From Coenobita brevimanus (taxonomy: Eukaryota; Arthropoda; Malacostraca; Decapoda; Coenobitidae): DNA of 64,000 nucleotides. Location of the stretch: contig CM064666.1 in NCBI GenBank assembly GCA_032717465.1, positions 22,157,232 through 22,221,231 on the forward strand, written 5' to 3'. Both the position numbers and the translations under genes were made by a program. Shown here piece after piece: positions 45,763-59,463 of this stretch (within the stretch, counting starts at the first letter, position 1; the number at the start of each line of letters is the position of its first letter). Under the pieces are notes generated by a model. The model worked only from the letters and a program-made list of their open reading frames with translations, did not search any database and was not told the DNA's origin.

Positions 45763-48456
45763 ATCAATCAATCAATCATTTCCTGTGGCACCCTCGGGGA
45801 TGCATAGGGCCTCGATGAACTCACACCACCACATCCTATCTTGTGCTAACTCCTCAAGATCTCCCCAACACTCATCTCCAGCTTCCCGTCTCATTGTCCT
45901 CACCCACGTCTCTTTTGGCCTTCCTCTACCTCTCCTACCAAGTGCCACCCACCCTGGGGTACCTCGTACTATTCCCTGTCTCCTATACACATGTCCTAGC
46001 CACTTCCATCGTGAGAATCTAACATATTCATCGATCGGCTGCACTCCCGTTATTTCTCTAATTCTACTATTTGGTATCCTTTCCCACCACTTAACTCCTA
46101 ATATTCTTCTAAGTGCTTTATTTTCAAACACCAAGAATTTATTTTCCATAGTCACTGTGCTGTACCAAGACTCGTGTCCATAAATTAAGATACTCATAAC
46201 CATTACCTTATAAAGTTTGATTTTTGTATGCACAGAGAAATTGTTATTATTCCAAATATTTTTAAGCATTCCCATTGCCTGATTAGCCTTCTTTAACCTT
46301 TCCTCGAATTCAAAGTTCAAAGAACCATCCTTGGCTAAATAAGTACCTAAATATTTAAACCTATCAACTTGCTTTACAACCATACCTCCAATTACACATT
46401 CCTGTGCATTTTCCATATTCATATTGATTATTTCAGTTTTCCCACAATTAATAACCAAACCCACCTTGCGACCTTCACTCACCAAATAGTCCAACACTCT
46501 CTGCATCTCTTCTGGCCCATCACAAATCAAAACTATATCATCTGCATAATCTAAATCCAAAGGTTTCCTGTTCTCTCCCTAAAGTATACCTGCACCGGTT
46601 TCTGTTCCAACGCGTTTCATAATGTAATCAATGACCAATATAAATAGTAAAGGCGATAGAACACCACCTTGAATTACCCCGGACTTGACTTCAAACGAAT
46701 CACTCAGACAACCATCAACCATCACTTTACAAAATGTGTCCTCATGCATGTTCATAATGGCCCTCACAAACTCCTCTGGTATTCCATAATGTCTCATGAT
46801 CTTCCCCATAGTCTCTCTCGAAACACTATCAAAAGCCTTTTCAAAATCAACAAAACAAAGACTTAACGGTACTCTCATTTCATTAACTTGCTGCATCAAA
46901 TGCCTAACTATAAAGATCTGATCATTGCAACCACGTCCCTTTCTAAAACCAGCCTGTTCATCCCTCAGAATACCCTCAACCACCGGCTCCAACCTATTTA
47001 ACAACACTCTACTGAAAACTTTCAAAGCTATCGGTGACAAAGAGATTCCCCTCCAATTACCACATTCACTCAGGTCTCCCTTCTTCGGGACTTTAACAAT
47101 TACACCATTCTTCCAAACTGATGGTAGTAACCCCGTCACCCATATCTTATTGAATAGCTTGGTCAAGATCATTATTAATCTATCCCCCTCCACTTTAAAC
47201 ATTTCCGGAAATAAACCATCCTCCCCTGGTGCCTTATTATTCTTTAACTGTTTTACTGCTTTCTCCACTTCTGCAAGCCTCAACTCTCCTGTTTCTATAT
47301 TTAAATCTTCCTGAGCAGACGGTATATCCTCTTCTGGTGGTATTGGTCTATTAAGAACTGTCTCAAAATGCTCTTTCCATCTATTTTTAATATCTCCATC
47401 TTTGGTCAATAAATTTCCTTCCCTGTCTCTAACTGGTATTTCCTTGCGTTTACCTGTATTACCACTCAGTTCTCTAATCGATTCATATGCTATTCTTTGA
47501 CTCTGTCCATCATTTTTGTTTATTAAGATTTCAGTCTCTGCAACCTTTTCATCCACACATCTTCTTTTATCTCTCCTAGCTAACCTTCTTACTTCTGAAT
47601 TCAAACTCCAGTACGCGGCTCTTGCTAATTCAATCTCTTGTTCATCAATGCATTGCATCTCACTCCTCAATTTAGCCTCACCTCTCTTTTTTATCATATC
47701 CCACGTTTCCTCTGATATCCATTTCTTTCTCCTGAAGCTATGTCTCCTTCCAATCGTACATTCAGCAGTCTCATGCAAAACTTTGTTCACATCCTCCCAC
47801 ATCTCATCTACACTTCTCTCCCTCTCTTCCAACGTTTCCAACACCAAAAACCTATTTCTGCATTCTAATCTGAATTCCTCCTTTTCTTATCCTTCCCTTC
47901 TAAGCTTAACAATATCGTATCTACCAACACTAGATTTTTCCTTCTTCTAATTTTTAAGTTTAAACCTTATTTTTGCAATGCTGAGTTGATGATCACTACC
48001 AATATCCGCTCCCCGTTTAACATGAACATCTAGCAGAGAACTTCTATGCCTCCTACTGATAGCGATGTGATCAATCTGATTTTTATATTTTCCACACGGC
48101 GACACCCAAGTTGTCTTGTGTATATTGCAATGCTGAAAGAGTGTGCCCCCGATGACTAAGTCATTTGCTAGACAGAAGCTTCCAAACCTCACTCCGTTTT
48201 CACTCATCCTACTACCAACTCCCATCTTACCCATACATGCCTCAAATCCCTCATTTGAACAGCCCATTACTGCATTAAAGTCTCCAACGCAGATCAAAAC
48301 ATCATGTCTAGGTACCCTTCCTACTCCTTCTTGCAACTTTTCATAAAATGTGTCTTTCCTATCATCGAGTGCATCATTAGTAGGTGCATAACACACAAAC
48401 AGACTGATGTTGCCATGATTTGATTTAAACCGTGCGTATAACACTCGCTCATCTAT
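45763..48456 (-). mobile_element. second RTE-like LINE inserted in the BEL 3' LTR
   Basis: Flanked by the exact 13-bp direct repeat AGGTACAGCATCA at 45,750-45,762 and 48,457-48,469. The 3' end on the minus strand carries a (TGAT)n tail of about four units, which overlaps the TSD sequence. The 5' end is truncated within the endonuclease. This is the youngest insertion in the stack. Confidence 0.92.
45772..48456 (-). pseudogene. second RTE-like LINE ORF2 (single frame, few stops)
   Basis: One frame runs the full length of about 890 codons with only three or four stops, including 47,947, about 47,890 and 46,579. Endonuclease remnants are VCVGDFNAVMG-like, WVSPCGKYKNQIDHI and GSDHQLS. RT blocks are KNNKAPGEDGLFPEMFK, KVPKKGDLSECGNWRGISL, EQAGFRKGRGC, FVDFEKAFDSV, KSGVIQGGVLSPLLF and the catalytic LDYADDIVL at about 46,545. 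Then come FKYLGTYLAKDG and the WLGHVYRR end. LVIDYIMK is typical of RTE relatives. It is the least decayed LINE outside the CR1-like copy. Confidence 0.88.
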
Positions 48457-48469
48457 AGGTACAGCATCA

Positions 48470-48765
48470 TATTTCAATATATCTGTGGTATTCTGTTACA
48501 TGTATGCTTGTAGTACAGTATGTGAATGATATATCATGACGTCAAGACATAGTTGAAAAGGACCTAACTTGTTTGATTGCTGATTTATGCAGTTATAATA
48601 AGTTAAATGTTTGAGCTTATTTCTTAGACAAAGAAATTATTACTTTTCAGTTCTACGGGAATGACTGGGATTGAACAGAATATGAAGATGTAATAGAAGA
48701 AATAGAATGTCAATAAAGAATCCTGGTAATTTTCCTGTAAAGCTCCGCCTTGGCCCTCTGAGACA
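48470..48765 (+). repeat. BEL 3' LTR, second segment
   Basis: Matches 38,379-38,673 and ends GAGACA, followed by TSD GATGT at 48,766-48,770. Confidence 0.92.
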
Positions 48766-48770
48766 GATGT

Positions 48771-49445
48771 AGTGGTGAAGTTTAGAATGAATGAAGTAGG
48801 AAAGGTGCTGGTAGGCATGAAAAAAGTGTTTAGATGTCGCTTAGAATGGATGTAAAGAAAAGGCTATATGAGGGTGTAGTACCGACTGCGTAATATAGGG
48901 CTAATATATTGTATATGTGTGTGGCAATGAGGAAGAATCTTAACGTAATGGAGGTGGGGATCTGAGGAGTATGTGTGGAGTGACGCGTATGGATCGAGAA
49001 ATGATGAAGTGCGAAGAACCTGAGTTATGTGTTGGATAGCTGATCGAGATGAGCAGATAATGTCGCGTTGGTTTGGGCATATGATGAAAATGGATGAACA
49101 ATTAGTGAAAAAGACAATTGGATTGGATTTCAGGGGTGTAGAGCTGAGAGGAAGACCACGAGTAGGATGTATAAAGAGAGCGTTAGATGCTGGACAGATG
49201 TTTGAAGAGAAAGGAAGAGTGGCTGTGCTTGATAAGGACGACTGGAGAGAAGTTATGAATCAATAAGTGGTGACGCGGCCCTTAGGGAATATTCTCCTGC
49301 ATTTGGTCTGAGCAGCAGATCCAGTCATGTACGAGTATGGTCTATTATGATGTGGCATGGGTAAACCAGTTCTGCTGTCGGGCCCTGCTCCGGATGTCGC
49401 TGATTTCACTGTGCAGTTGTCTCGTGAGGTGTGGAGCAGTGAGAA
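48771..49445 (+). mobile_element. RTE-like LINE (host element), 3' part
   Basis: The host LINE resumes after the BEL TSD. Decayed frames give KFRMNEVGKVLVGMKKVF, then SRWFGHMMKMDE, LRGRPRVG and DKDDWREVMNQ, stopping at TAA 49,264. This is the C-terminus missing from the middle part, which proves the two pieces were one element. About 180 bases of apparent 3' sequence follow before the right arm begins. Confidence 0.8.
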
Positions 49446-52400
49446 TGTGGCACAGCCACACTGGAACAATCATGCTATGTGTATCTCCTACGAACGACCT
49501 GTTGATTTTAATTCTATTTGAGACAGCATTGTCCTCAATTATCTTGGACTGTTGTGATTTCTCAGTTTCCTTCTCTTTGATTCTTTCAAGTATAGCTTCA
49601 TGAAGAGATATTGGATGACCTCTCTTACATACTTTACATACTTTCCTTCTTTTGCAGTTTTTCATGATATGTCCATACTTTAGACAACCCCTGCAGAGAA
49701 ATGACTTCTGTACGTATTCTCCTTTTCCTTATTGCTAAGCTCATTGAACCATGTGTCCATTTCATGTTCTTCTCTACAGTAGATACACTGTGGCCTTTTG
49801 ATGTTTTGATTATTGTCATCCTTGTCCTTTTGAGTCCTTTGTTTCTTGTCACCCTTGTCCCTTTGATCCCTTTGTGCCTCTGTTTCTTTCACTCCAGTTA
49901 TGTTGCCTACAAGACTTTTTACCCCAAATCTGTTTGTTTCTGCTTTACCTTCCTTCTTTCCCTTTCAAGCAGCTGTGTTATGCCTTTGACTCATTGCCAT
50001 TACTGCACTATAGGATGAGATTGGATGACAAGCTGTCTCTGCCTCATCTGCTATGAATTGACAAACGGCATAAAATGAAGGGTATTCTATGCGTGTGGAG
50101 AACCAGGTGTGGACTACTGAATTACATCTATCAATTAAAGGTGGGAGTAACTTCTCTAAGGTTTTGCTATTTTCTTGAGGATCATTTAGAACATAAAGGA
50201 AATTTGCTGAGTTCATAATTGTCAAACAGTTCTGCGAGAAATCAGATAATTTCTGTAGTGCTTGACCGTCATTATTTGAGATCTTTGGCCACTCACTCAG
50301 TTTTCTTCTATAAGCATTTGCTACTATGAACTCATTGCCAAATCAATCTTTCAGTATAGTTTTAGCCTTACTGAAAGCTTCTTCATTATGGATACAAAAA
50401 AGTCCTCTAATAGCTTCTCTGGCTTCCCCATCAGCGTACCTCCCTAGGAAGAAAAGTTTCTCTGCCGGATTGGTGACTCGCGACTCCATGAATATTTCAA
50501 AGTTCTTTATCCAGGATGGAAACTCTAATGAATCTCCTTTGAAAATCTCTGGCTCTGGGCGAGGCAGTTCACTTGTGTTTTTGGATGACCAAATATTTAG
50601 CACACGTTTTAGTATATCCATGTCCACTGACTGACTTGGTGTATCATGCTTACCTGATGCCTGTGACTGTTTTAATTCTGATTCTGGTTCAAAACTTTTA
50701 GCATGTGGGTTAAGCTTTGGACTCACCTGCAAGAAAGTATGATTTAGTTTGGACACTTTTCTGTCTAATTCACCCATGGCAGAAACAGATGAACCTTTGA
50801 CGGTCACTTTCGGTTCTGATACGCTAGGTTTGATTTTCTCACCGTCTGTCAGCCCTTGTGATTCAAAGAATTTTTGAAGATGCTGTTCTTTACTATCTAG
50901 CTCATCATCACTCTCAGGCAAATCTAAAGGATTTTCCATTGAATTTACAGCATTTAGTTCAGCTTGAGTAGCAGCTAGCTCTTTATTTAAATCTAACTGT
51001 CTGTACTCATGTTCCTTTTCTTTTTGAGCTTCTGATACTCTATTTCCGTTTCTTGCAAGAATTTCTGATATTCTATCCCCCTTTCTTGCAAGAACTTCTG
51101 ATATTCTATTTCCCTTTCTTGAAATTGCTGCTCAACTTTTAGCCCAGCTAGTTTAGCATTTTACTGTTCTCTTTTTGTGGTGCTGGAATAAGATCTACTA
51201 GTGCAATGAGAGTGCCTTGAAGTTTTAGTACTTTATGACCTAACAGACTGTGAGCACTTGGAAGCTTTACTACTTTGTGACCTAGCTGACTGTGAGCACT
51301 TGGAAGCTTTACTAATTTGTGACCTAACAGACTGTGAATCCTTGGCAGCTTTTCTTACTGATTCTGTGTTCTGCATCAATTCATTCATTTTGTTGTCAAT
51401 TCTCATTTTACAGGTGGTGTGCACTTCTTTTTCTTCCACTAACTCCTCTGACAATTTTTCTTGTAAGCTTGGATCTGCTTCCCTTAACTTACGAAATGCA
51501 TTTACTGCTTCATTAAACTGCACCTGTTCTGCATTTGCAAGATCTTTAAGCTGATCCAAACTTACACCATTCATACCTGACTCTTTTACCACTTTTGTCC
51601 ATGCGTGCCTTAATGATGCTAACCTCTTTGAACACTGTGTTATTAGGTACTCATGCCCTTTCTCTGTTAAAGACCTTTGTCTGGTAATCTTCACTTCCTC
51701 ATATGCCTCAGTAGACTGGAGGCAGTTATTTATGGCTTCCTCATTTGCCTCAGTAGACCGAAGCAGGTCATTTACAGCTTGTTCAGTATAACTGATTTTG
51801 CAACTATTATTTTATTGTACCTAATTTGAACTCAAGATTAACATTCAATGTATACTTATCTGTAGTCGAAAGTTCCCTCTGGCTGTAGGTGAAGCTTGGA
51901 GAATGAAGAGTATTCAGTGATGAGCACAGACCAGTTCTGCAGTGTCAGCAAATGCACACAGAAGTCTAGAAGTCACTGTCAGGCAACCAGGAGTATTTTA
52001 TTCATCAGAAATTGGCACTTTCATCAGGGAAATCTTCTGCACCCATCTGCTGTTTTTGTTGATTGCAGGAATTCTTGTGGTCGCCCCAGTCTTTGTTCAT
52101 ACTGCATGCCCCCATGTGCTGTGCTTGCAGTTTTTATGGGTCGGGTTTTACTCCGAGGATGGGCCGATTTTTGCTCCGAGGGACGAGTTTTACTGTCTCA
52201 GAGGGCCAAGACAGGGCTTTACAGGGAAATTACCAGGATTCTTTCTTGGCATTTTATTTCTTCTATTACATCTTCATATTCTGTTCAATCCCAGTCATTC
52301 CCGTAAAACTGAACAATAATAATTTCTTTGTCTAAGAAATAAGCTCAATCATTTAACTTCTTATAATTGCATAAATCAGCAATCAAACAGGTTAGGTCCT

Positions 52401-52725
52401 TTTCAACTATATCTTGACGTCATGATACATCATTCACTTACTGTACTACAAGCATACATGTAACAGAATACTAGAGATATATTGAAATATGATACTGTAC
52501 CTCGGTCACCTGTCATCTTGGCCGTGAGTCCGTGTGTGAGTCTGTGACGAGGTGGTAGTTTGGAAGACAAAGCAAAACAAATCCGGATTTGTAAACAAAC
52601 TGCAAACGATTGAAGTGAACCTTTTGCACAGTGTCACTAAACTACAAATGAAGATACAGTTCATAACGCTAATATATACTGAGTATACATATAATGGCAT
52701 GCACATAATGAATATGACATTTACA
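49446..52725 (-). mobile_element. right-arm partial BEL copy (5' LTR and gag only)
   Basis: LTR at 52,194-52,725. Gag is read from about 51,790 down to 49,630, with the DUF1759-like frame at 50,343-50,939. It carries the same stops as the left copy. It ends abruptly in the protease region at 49,446, where the left copy continues into pol. Its gag start is changed (ATG to ATC). Confidence 0.9.
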
Positions 52726-54210
52726 ACATCAATTCTTCCATCCACAGCAACAAGTGATCCTAGATACTTCAAACACTACTTCCTCAAGGAACTAACCATT
52801 CAAAACTACAGTCATCCTCCTTCCATCTACCAACCTCGTAAACATCATCACTTTACTCATTCTCATTTACTCAATGTCCTCTTTTCACACACCCTTCCAA
52901 ACTCTACCAACTCCCTCAACCTCTCTTCTGTATCAGCCACCTGTAATGTAACATCAGAAAACAGCAGCTGATTCAGATTCCACTCTACCATCAGCAATGA
53001 CCAGACTCAAACCTTCACCTAACATTCGTATTCGCCTCCCTAACAATGTGCAAATAAATATTAACCAATGCCACATTACACATCCCTGCCCCAGCCCCAC
53101 TCACGGAAATTAATCACTAACTGTATTTCCCACTCGTAAGCTCTACTATTTACAACTTTTCACTCCTTTCAACATCTTGCCACCTACACCATTTAAACCT
53201 AAAACAGTCCACAAAGCGTCCCTATTCATTCTATTATATGCTTTCTCTAAATCCATGAACGTCCAATATAAATCCTTAAAATACTTTTTACACCTATCTC
53301 ACAGCAAACACGCATCCCCTCCGTGTATTAAAACCACACATCACCAATCACTCCCTCTGTACCCTCTCTTAATCAACATTCTAATATACATCTTACCTAC
53401 GACACAAAAAACTATACCTGTAAAATTAGTATATTATTACTAATCACCCTTATCTTTATACAACGGATCCACACACGAACTTACCTAGTCAATCAGCGCC
53501 ATAGAGCTCACAAAATACATTCAGTAATCTTACTACCATTCCTCCAGCTTTCCCTGAATTCATTTCCTTTACTGCCTCCTCCTCTTCCTCAATCGTGATC
53601 AACTTTCCCAACGCATTTATTCCTTGCACTCTTCCATCTGCCACAATCTCAGCCTCCCTTTCCTCCTCTACATTTAACAGTCTTTGAAAATACTCTGCCC
53701 ATCTCTTCCTTACTGCATTCACCTCAGTTAACATCCATCCTCTGCTTTTATTCGTTCTTCCTTCCCAGACTCTCCCTTTCGCACCCTCTTCACCTCCTTC
53801 CAAAACTATTTCTTATCGTTGAAAATTCTTAGTCAACTGCCTATTACACCTCTCATCCCACATCTCACCTGATGCCACTTTGGCATCACGCATAGCCCTT
53901 CTCGCCCTATTCCTCTTCTCATTATACACCTAATATGACATCCTTTGCAGCCACACCATATTCCTCTCTTCTCAGCTACAGCCATACTTCCTCGCCCCAC
54001 CATTCACACACCACCACTCGTCTCACCATGCACGTATTCTGCATACCCCACCACAACATTCAGCTTCTCTTTATACTCTATCATTTTCCCTCTTCTGAGT
54101 TGGGTCCTCCTCGAACACACACGCAGGCACGCTTTCCCGAATTTTTCACCACTATCTCCGGACATTTGCTTCAGATGCATGAAAGCTATATATATACAGT
54201 AAGCTAACAG
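52726..54210 (-). mobile_element. right-arm copy of RTE-like LINE, middle part
   Basis: Inverted copy of 36,661-38,141. It contains KKRWAEYF-type and MNSGKAGG segments (ORF at 53,489-53,803). Confidence 0.8.
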
Positions 54211-54494
54211 TGCCGAGAAGAGGATACAGAAGATAGAGAAGAGGAGATAGCCTGGAACTGGAGATAATGTGAAAGATAGGGAGAAAGAGGACGCAGGAAG
54301 TTTGAAAACATTTGAAATTTGAAATTACCATACGCTCACGTACAGTGCTACGAATGAATGTGACTACAAAGTTCTAAGTGTCTTGCCACAAGCGACTAGA
54401 AAGCATCAATAAGAATCTTTTAACGATTAATGGATGGTGGTGACAACGAGTGCAATAAGTGACGACGAGAGTGAGAACTACAACCCAAACAAAC

Positions 54495-56608
54495 ATGGCG
54501 ACACAGGCAGTGCACGAATCCACCGACAAAGACAGTGAACCTTCTCTTTCAAACCCCACAAGGGAATTCCTCAATGAGAATTTTAGTAAAGTGGACCTCC
54601 AAAAGCACGGCAGAAAGATTGGCCTGAAGAATGTGTGGGTGAATAAGGAAACATTAATTAACAGTATATTGGAGAATACCCAACGTAATAAGGACAGTGA
54701 TGACAACACTGCTTGTGGTGACGTTAGCATCACCACACGCGGAGATGACAACTCTGAGGGTACAGACAACGACACTAGAGGTATCGACGTCAGACATGAA
54801 GGCAGAGACTGCAATGCTGCGGAAGTTAACGTTGATGGTGACACTAGTAGCGGAGATTGCAATAAATCGTGTGATGAGAGTGAAGTCACGGGAGGTGGTG
54901 ACGTCAGTACTAGAGGAGTCGAAAATAACATAAGGGACAGATGCGACACCCCACAACTACAGCAAAGTGACATCAAGAAAATTCAAGATAAACTGAAAAC
55001 TAAGGATCTAGAAATTGAACTATTGAATGCTGAAGTCAAGACCGCGCATTCCACCACATATACATTAAGCCAACGAATCTCAGCTTTAGAGAGGACCACC
55101 TGGGACGAAAAATTATGGAACTGGAGGAAAGAATGCAAAACCACAACCCTACACTTTCGCCCGCCTCTAATGCAGTCGCTGGTGGTTTGGAACAACGAAT
55201 CTCGGCGCTGGAGGACGAGGTACACTCCAAACTCGACACGGTAAATACCGATGCTTCATCCCCTTCCCCCCCAAAGGTTCTGTTGATAGGTGACAATAAT
55301 CTTTCTGAGATAATATCATCAGATCTTGACCATAATACTTTCATTAGAACAGTAAGGGATGCCAATATTGACATACTGAAGTGTTGGGTGGCTGAAAATT
55401 TAAATTGGATCCCTGATACCTGTGTGGTTTGTGGAGGCCTGTTTGATATAATAGAAGGGGCTTCACCTGAAAAGATTTTAGACGATCTCGGAGCTTTGGT
55501 GAGTGAGTTGAAGGCGAAAAATGAGAATATGAGTATTTACATATGCCAGCTTGTGCCCACTTTGCACTCCGATACTATGCAGGCCAAAATTGATGACGTC
55601 AATAACCAGCTATTGAAATGGTGTGCCACGAATGCTATTTCTACCATTCACACTGATAAAGTTTTCAAACTGGGCACAGGTGAAATTGATGACATGTGCT
55701 TTACCATAAAGAAGAAAAATAAGGGCCCTATCTTAAATAGATTTGGGGCTATACGTCTACTGACGACTATGGCCAAGGAGTGTCCTAATTTCAAACTATG
55801 CTCTAGCTGGGACAGGGATAAATATACCTTTGAACCTTATTATAGGAATAGAATGTTTAGGGTTTCTTATAACAACTACGAAACTGCAAATAAGGACAGA
55901 TAAACTCCTGGAAGAACACAAACTGGTGTTATTACCAGGAATGCTCGTCACCCACCCCCACACCCGCACCCACACTATGGGTTTCAGGAATAGAAATGAC
56001 ACGAATCACACCCAAACTTTCGTTAACACACCCTCATGCTGCGGGGTTGGGGATAACGTCGCGGGACAGACGTATCTCGGCCCCACCCCCCGCTTCCACG
56101 ACAGGGCCCGGCGGAGGGTTGGGGGATAGGAATAGTTCTGCTCCACCCACACTTACTCTACAGCTTTAGTGGATGGGTCAGGGGACAGGCACAACTCAAC
56201 ATCCACCCACACTAACACTACAAGAGGTGGAGGAAGATTGGGAGGATTTGTGGGTAGTAATCACCCGACCCAGCATCATTCCAGCACCTACATTTCGGGG
56301 TCAGGGAGTAGGGAATAGAAAATGTTCACCTTACAACCACACACCTTATGTAATGTCTGAGGTTCGTGAGACACAGTATGATGACACGCAATATGAACGA
56401 AACGAAAGGAATTGGTACGCTGCTTCTAGAAATCAGTCTGAGACTGAACTTCCTGATTTCTATAGAAGCAAGAAGGTGGGTGCTATAACTGTGGAGAATT
56501 CAATCATGTGCAGGTAAACTGTAGGTTTGATCGCAAACTTCAGTGTGGCAATTGTCAACGTCTGGGACATAAGAGTCGCCTATGTCGGTACTATAGCACA
56601 TAGGGGGT
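54495..56608 (+). pseudogene. right-arm CR1-like ORF1 (frameshifted)
   Basis: Same domains as the left ORF1. A 2-base insertion at about 55,090 splits the coiled-coil region, an extra C at about 55,960 shifts the tail, and a cluster of changes lies at 56,030-56,110 in C-rich sequence. The second CCHC knuckle is intact near 56,540-56,590. The TAG before ORF2 is conserved. Confidence 0.8.
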
Positions 56609-59463
56609 TGGCGAAGAAGCACTTGCCGATGTAAACACTAAAGGATATTTTTTAACTATTGAACATATTAATGCTCGATCATTACAGTGTAATTTGGATG
56701 AAATAATATTGTTATTGAAAGACAGAACTATTGACATCCTATGTGTTAGTGAATCATGGCTTGTTCCCATTACCCCGAGTGATTTTGTTAATATACCAGA
56801 GTATAAGATATTACGATGTGACAGTGGCCGTGGAGGTGGCGTATGCATTTATATCAAGGATGTCTTATCAGCCAATGTCATAGAATTAAATGTCCCTAAG
56901 CAACCAGGCATTGAAGATGTCTGGGTAACGGTACAGTGTCGCAAATTGCCAGCCATTATTGTCGGATGCATGTACCGACACCCTAAAGCTCCAGTTGCCA
57001 CTTTTGATTATATACAGGATACATTTAGATCAATTTGTATGCGAAATAAAACATTTTTGTTCTTGGTGACTTCAATGATAATCAATTTGCTAATGATAAC
57101 AAACTTAAAAAGATCTTAAAGAATAATAAATTAACTCAGATAATAGATAAACCTACTAGAGTCACACCTACGTCTGCAACATTGCTGGATCTTGTAATCA
57201 CTAACAAACCTGGTGTCATAAACAGTTATGATGTTATTCCCCAAGTAATTGCAGATCATGATCTTATTAGCATCTCAGTAGATATTAGTAAACCTAAGAG
57301 ACCGCCCGTTGTTCGAACTTTTCGTCACCTTGGGAACTACCACAAAGACGACTTTTGTCTTAGGCTTCTACAGAGCACAGACGATTTTGATAAGATTTTG
57401 AAAACTGATGATGTAAACACACAAGTGAATATTTTTGCTGATACTTTTGTCAATTGTTTAAATGCCTGTGCTCCTTTTGTAACTAAGGAGATTAAAAGAC
57501 CGTTAGCACCATGGATGAACGATTGTATACGGCAAGCTATGAGCATTAGAAATGATACTCATAAAAAACTTAAATCTGATCGACATAATATAGCTCTCTA
57601 CGAACAATATAAACAAGAAAAGAAGCTTGTTAAAGCTCTCATTACAGAGGGAAAGCAGACTACTATCGCAGTCGGTTATGTAATAGCAGAGGAAGCACTT
57701 CAGCGACGTGGAAAATAATAAGAGAAATTATCCCAAACTGTAAAAGTAACTCGGACGGTTACAACTGTGATAATAAAAATAAAGCTGACGAATTCAATTA
57801 TCATTTTGCAAATGTCGGTAAGAAGACGTATGAACGAACACAAGAAGTCCTCCATGGTGAAAACGTGTCAGGGTTCTATCAATTCTCCAAATATAATCTC
57901 AAGTGAATGTAATCTTTTAGACCTCATCCTGTAGATACCGACACTATCATTCTTACGATAAAAGGCTTAAATGAGACTCGTTCTGTGGGCTCGGATGGCA
58001 TTTCACTGAGATTTGTTAAGGACGCACTCTGTGTTATAGCTTTTTACTTAACCTGTATTATCAATACTTCTGTCGCAACAGGCATTTTTCCTACAGCCTG
58101 GAAACATGCATTGGTACTTCCTCTCTATAAAAGTGGTGATGTAAATGATGTAAGCAATTACAGACCAATCTCACTATGGCCCATTGTCTCTAAAATACTC
58201 GAAAAGGTTGTTACCAATCAGCTCATACATTTCTTGGAATCTAACAAATCACTGTCTAATACCCAACATGGATTTCGTCCTAGATTATCCACCGAGACCG
58301 CTCTTACTGTCATAACAGATAAAATATATAATAACATGGACTCTAAGCAAGTTACACTGTTAACCTTGTGTGACCTCTCCAAAGCTTTCGATAGTATTTG
58401 TCACGACATTCTTTTAAGTAAATGTGCTAAGCTTAATATTGACTGCTTCTGGTTCAAAAGTTACCTAGAAAATAGGACTCAATCTGTCCGCCTGAGCAAC
58501 ACTATATCTGATAAATTGAATGTAGCTTACGGGGTCCCTCAAGGCTCAATCCTTGGTCCTGTCTTGTTTACCATCTATGTTAATGACCTTGCTGAGAGTA
58601 TAAATGGATGTTCTTTGGTGCAATATGCTGATGATACCCAATTTCTCCATGCTGACACTATAAATAATCTCGAGGCTCTTATCTCCAAAACAGAAGGAAC
58701 CTTACGGATTGCAAAACATTATTTTCTTAGAAATGGACTTATGCTAAATTCAAGAAAAACACAATTATCTTCATAGGTAATAGACGATTTCTATCACATA
58801 TTCCTCCTAACACTGTCATAAATTGTTCTGGTGAGCACATTTACCCGAGCACTTTGTGTAAAAAGTCTAGGTGTCTATATCGACAGATATATGCTTTTTG
58901 ATGTGCATATTATTGAATTAAATAAGAAAGTCATGGGAACACTTATGTTCATAAATCAAATATGTGAAAACTTTGATAAGTCAGCTCGAAAAATTGTTGT
59001 ACAGTCTCTAGCTCTTAGCATAATAAATTACTGTATAGGTATATGGGGTACGACAAATGATACCTTACTTCACCAAGTTCAGAAATTACAAAATTTTGCA
59101 GCTAAAATAGCTATCGGGGGAGCAAGAAAGTATGACCATGTAACCCCCATCATAAAGGAATTAAAGTGGTTAAAGATTAAAGATAAACATATTTTTGACA
59201 GATGTACCACTGTTTATATGGCTGTCAATGGTTTTTATCCGGAGTGGTATCTAAAGTTGTCCACTGTCACTGAAAACACAGCCAGTACAACAAGACAGCG
59301 AAATAACCTTTTTGTGCCTAGAGCCAGAACAAACTCTGGAGCCAGAGCCATCACCATACTAGGACCCAAACTGTGGAATAATTTACCTACTGACATCACT
59401 CATTCCGGAAGCATACATGTTTTCAAATCTAAACTTAGGGAGTTAATTTTAAGCGATTTGTAG
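56609..59463 (+). pseudogene. right-arm CR1-like ORF2 (frameshifted)
   Basis: Endonuclease and RT blocks are as in the left copy, but single-base indels break the frame at about 57,055 (T6 to T5), 57,650 (G4 to G3), 57,877 (GG to GGG), 57,915 (T5 to T4) and 58,764 (one base lost). The C-terminal frame 58,831-59,463 is identical in protein to the left arm. YADD is retained near 58,626. Confidence 0.85.

Larger units (their letters stand above)
38142..48765 (+). mobile_element. BEL/Pao LTR retrotransposon, interrupted by a LINE
   Basis: LTRs of 532-533 bases begin TGTAAATGTC and end GAGACA. The flanking 5-bp direct repeat GATGT is exact at 38,137-38,141 and 48,766-48,770. The internal region encodes gag (DUF1759-like), knuckles, protease, RT, RNase H and integrase with the C-terminal domain typical of BEL/Pao. 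The 3' LTR is split at 45,762 by a second RTE-like LINE. By eye the LTRs are about 94% identical, so this is older than the arm duplication. No TGG primer binding site is apparent just after the 5' LTR. Confidence 0.92.
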
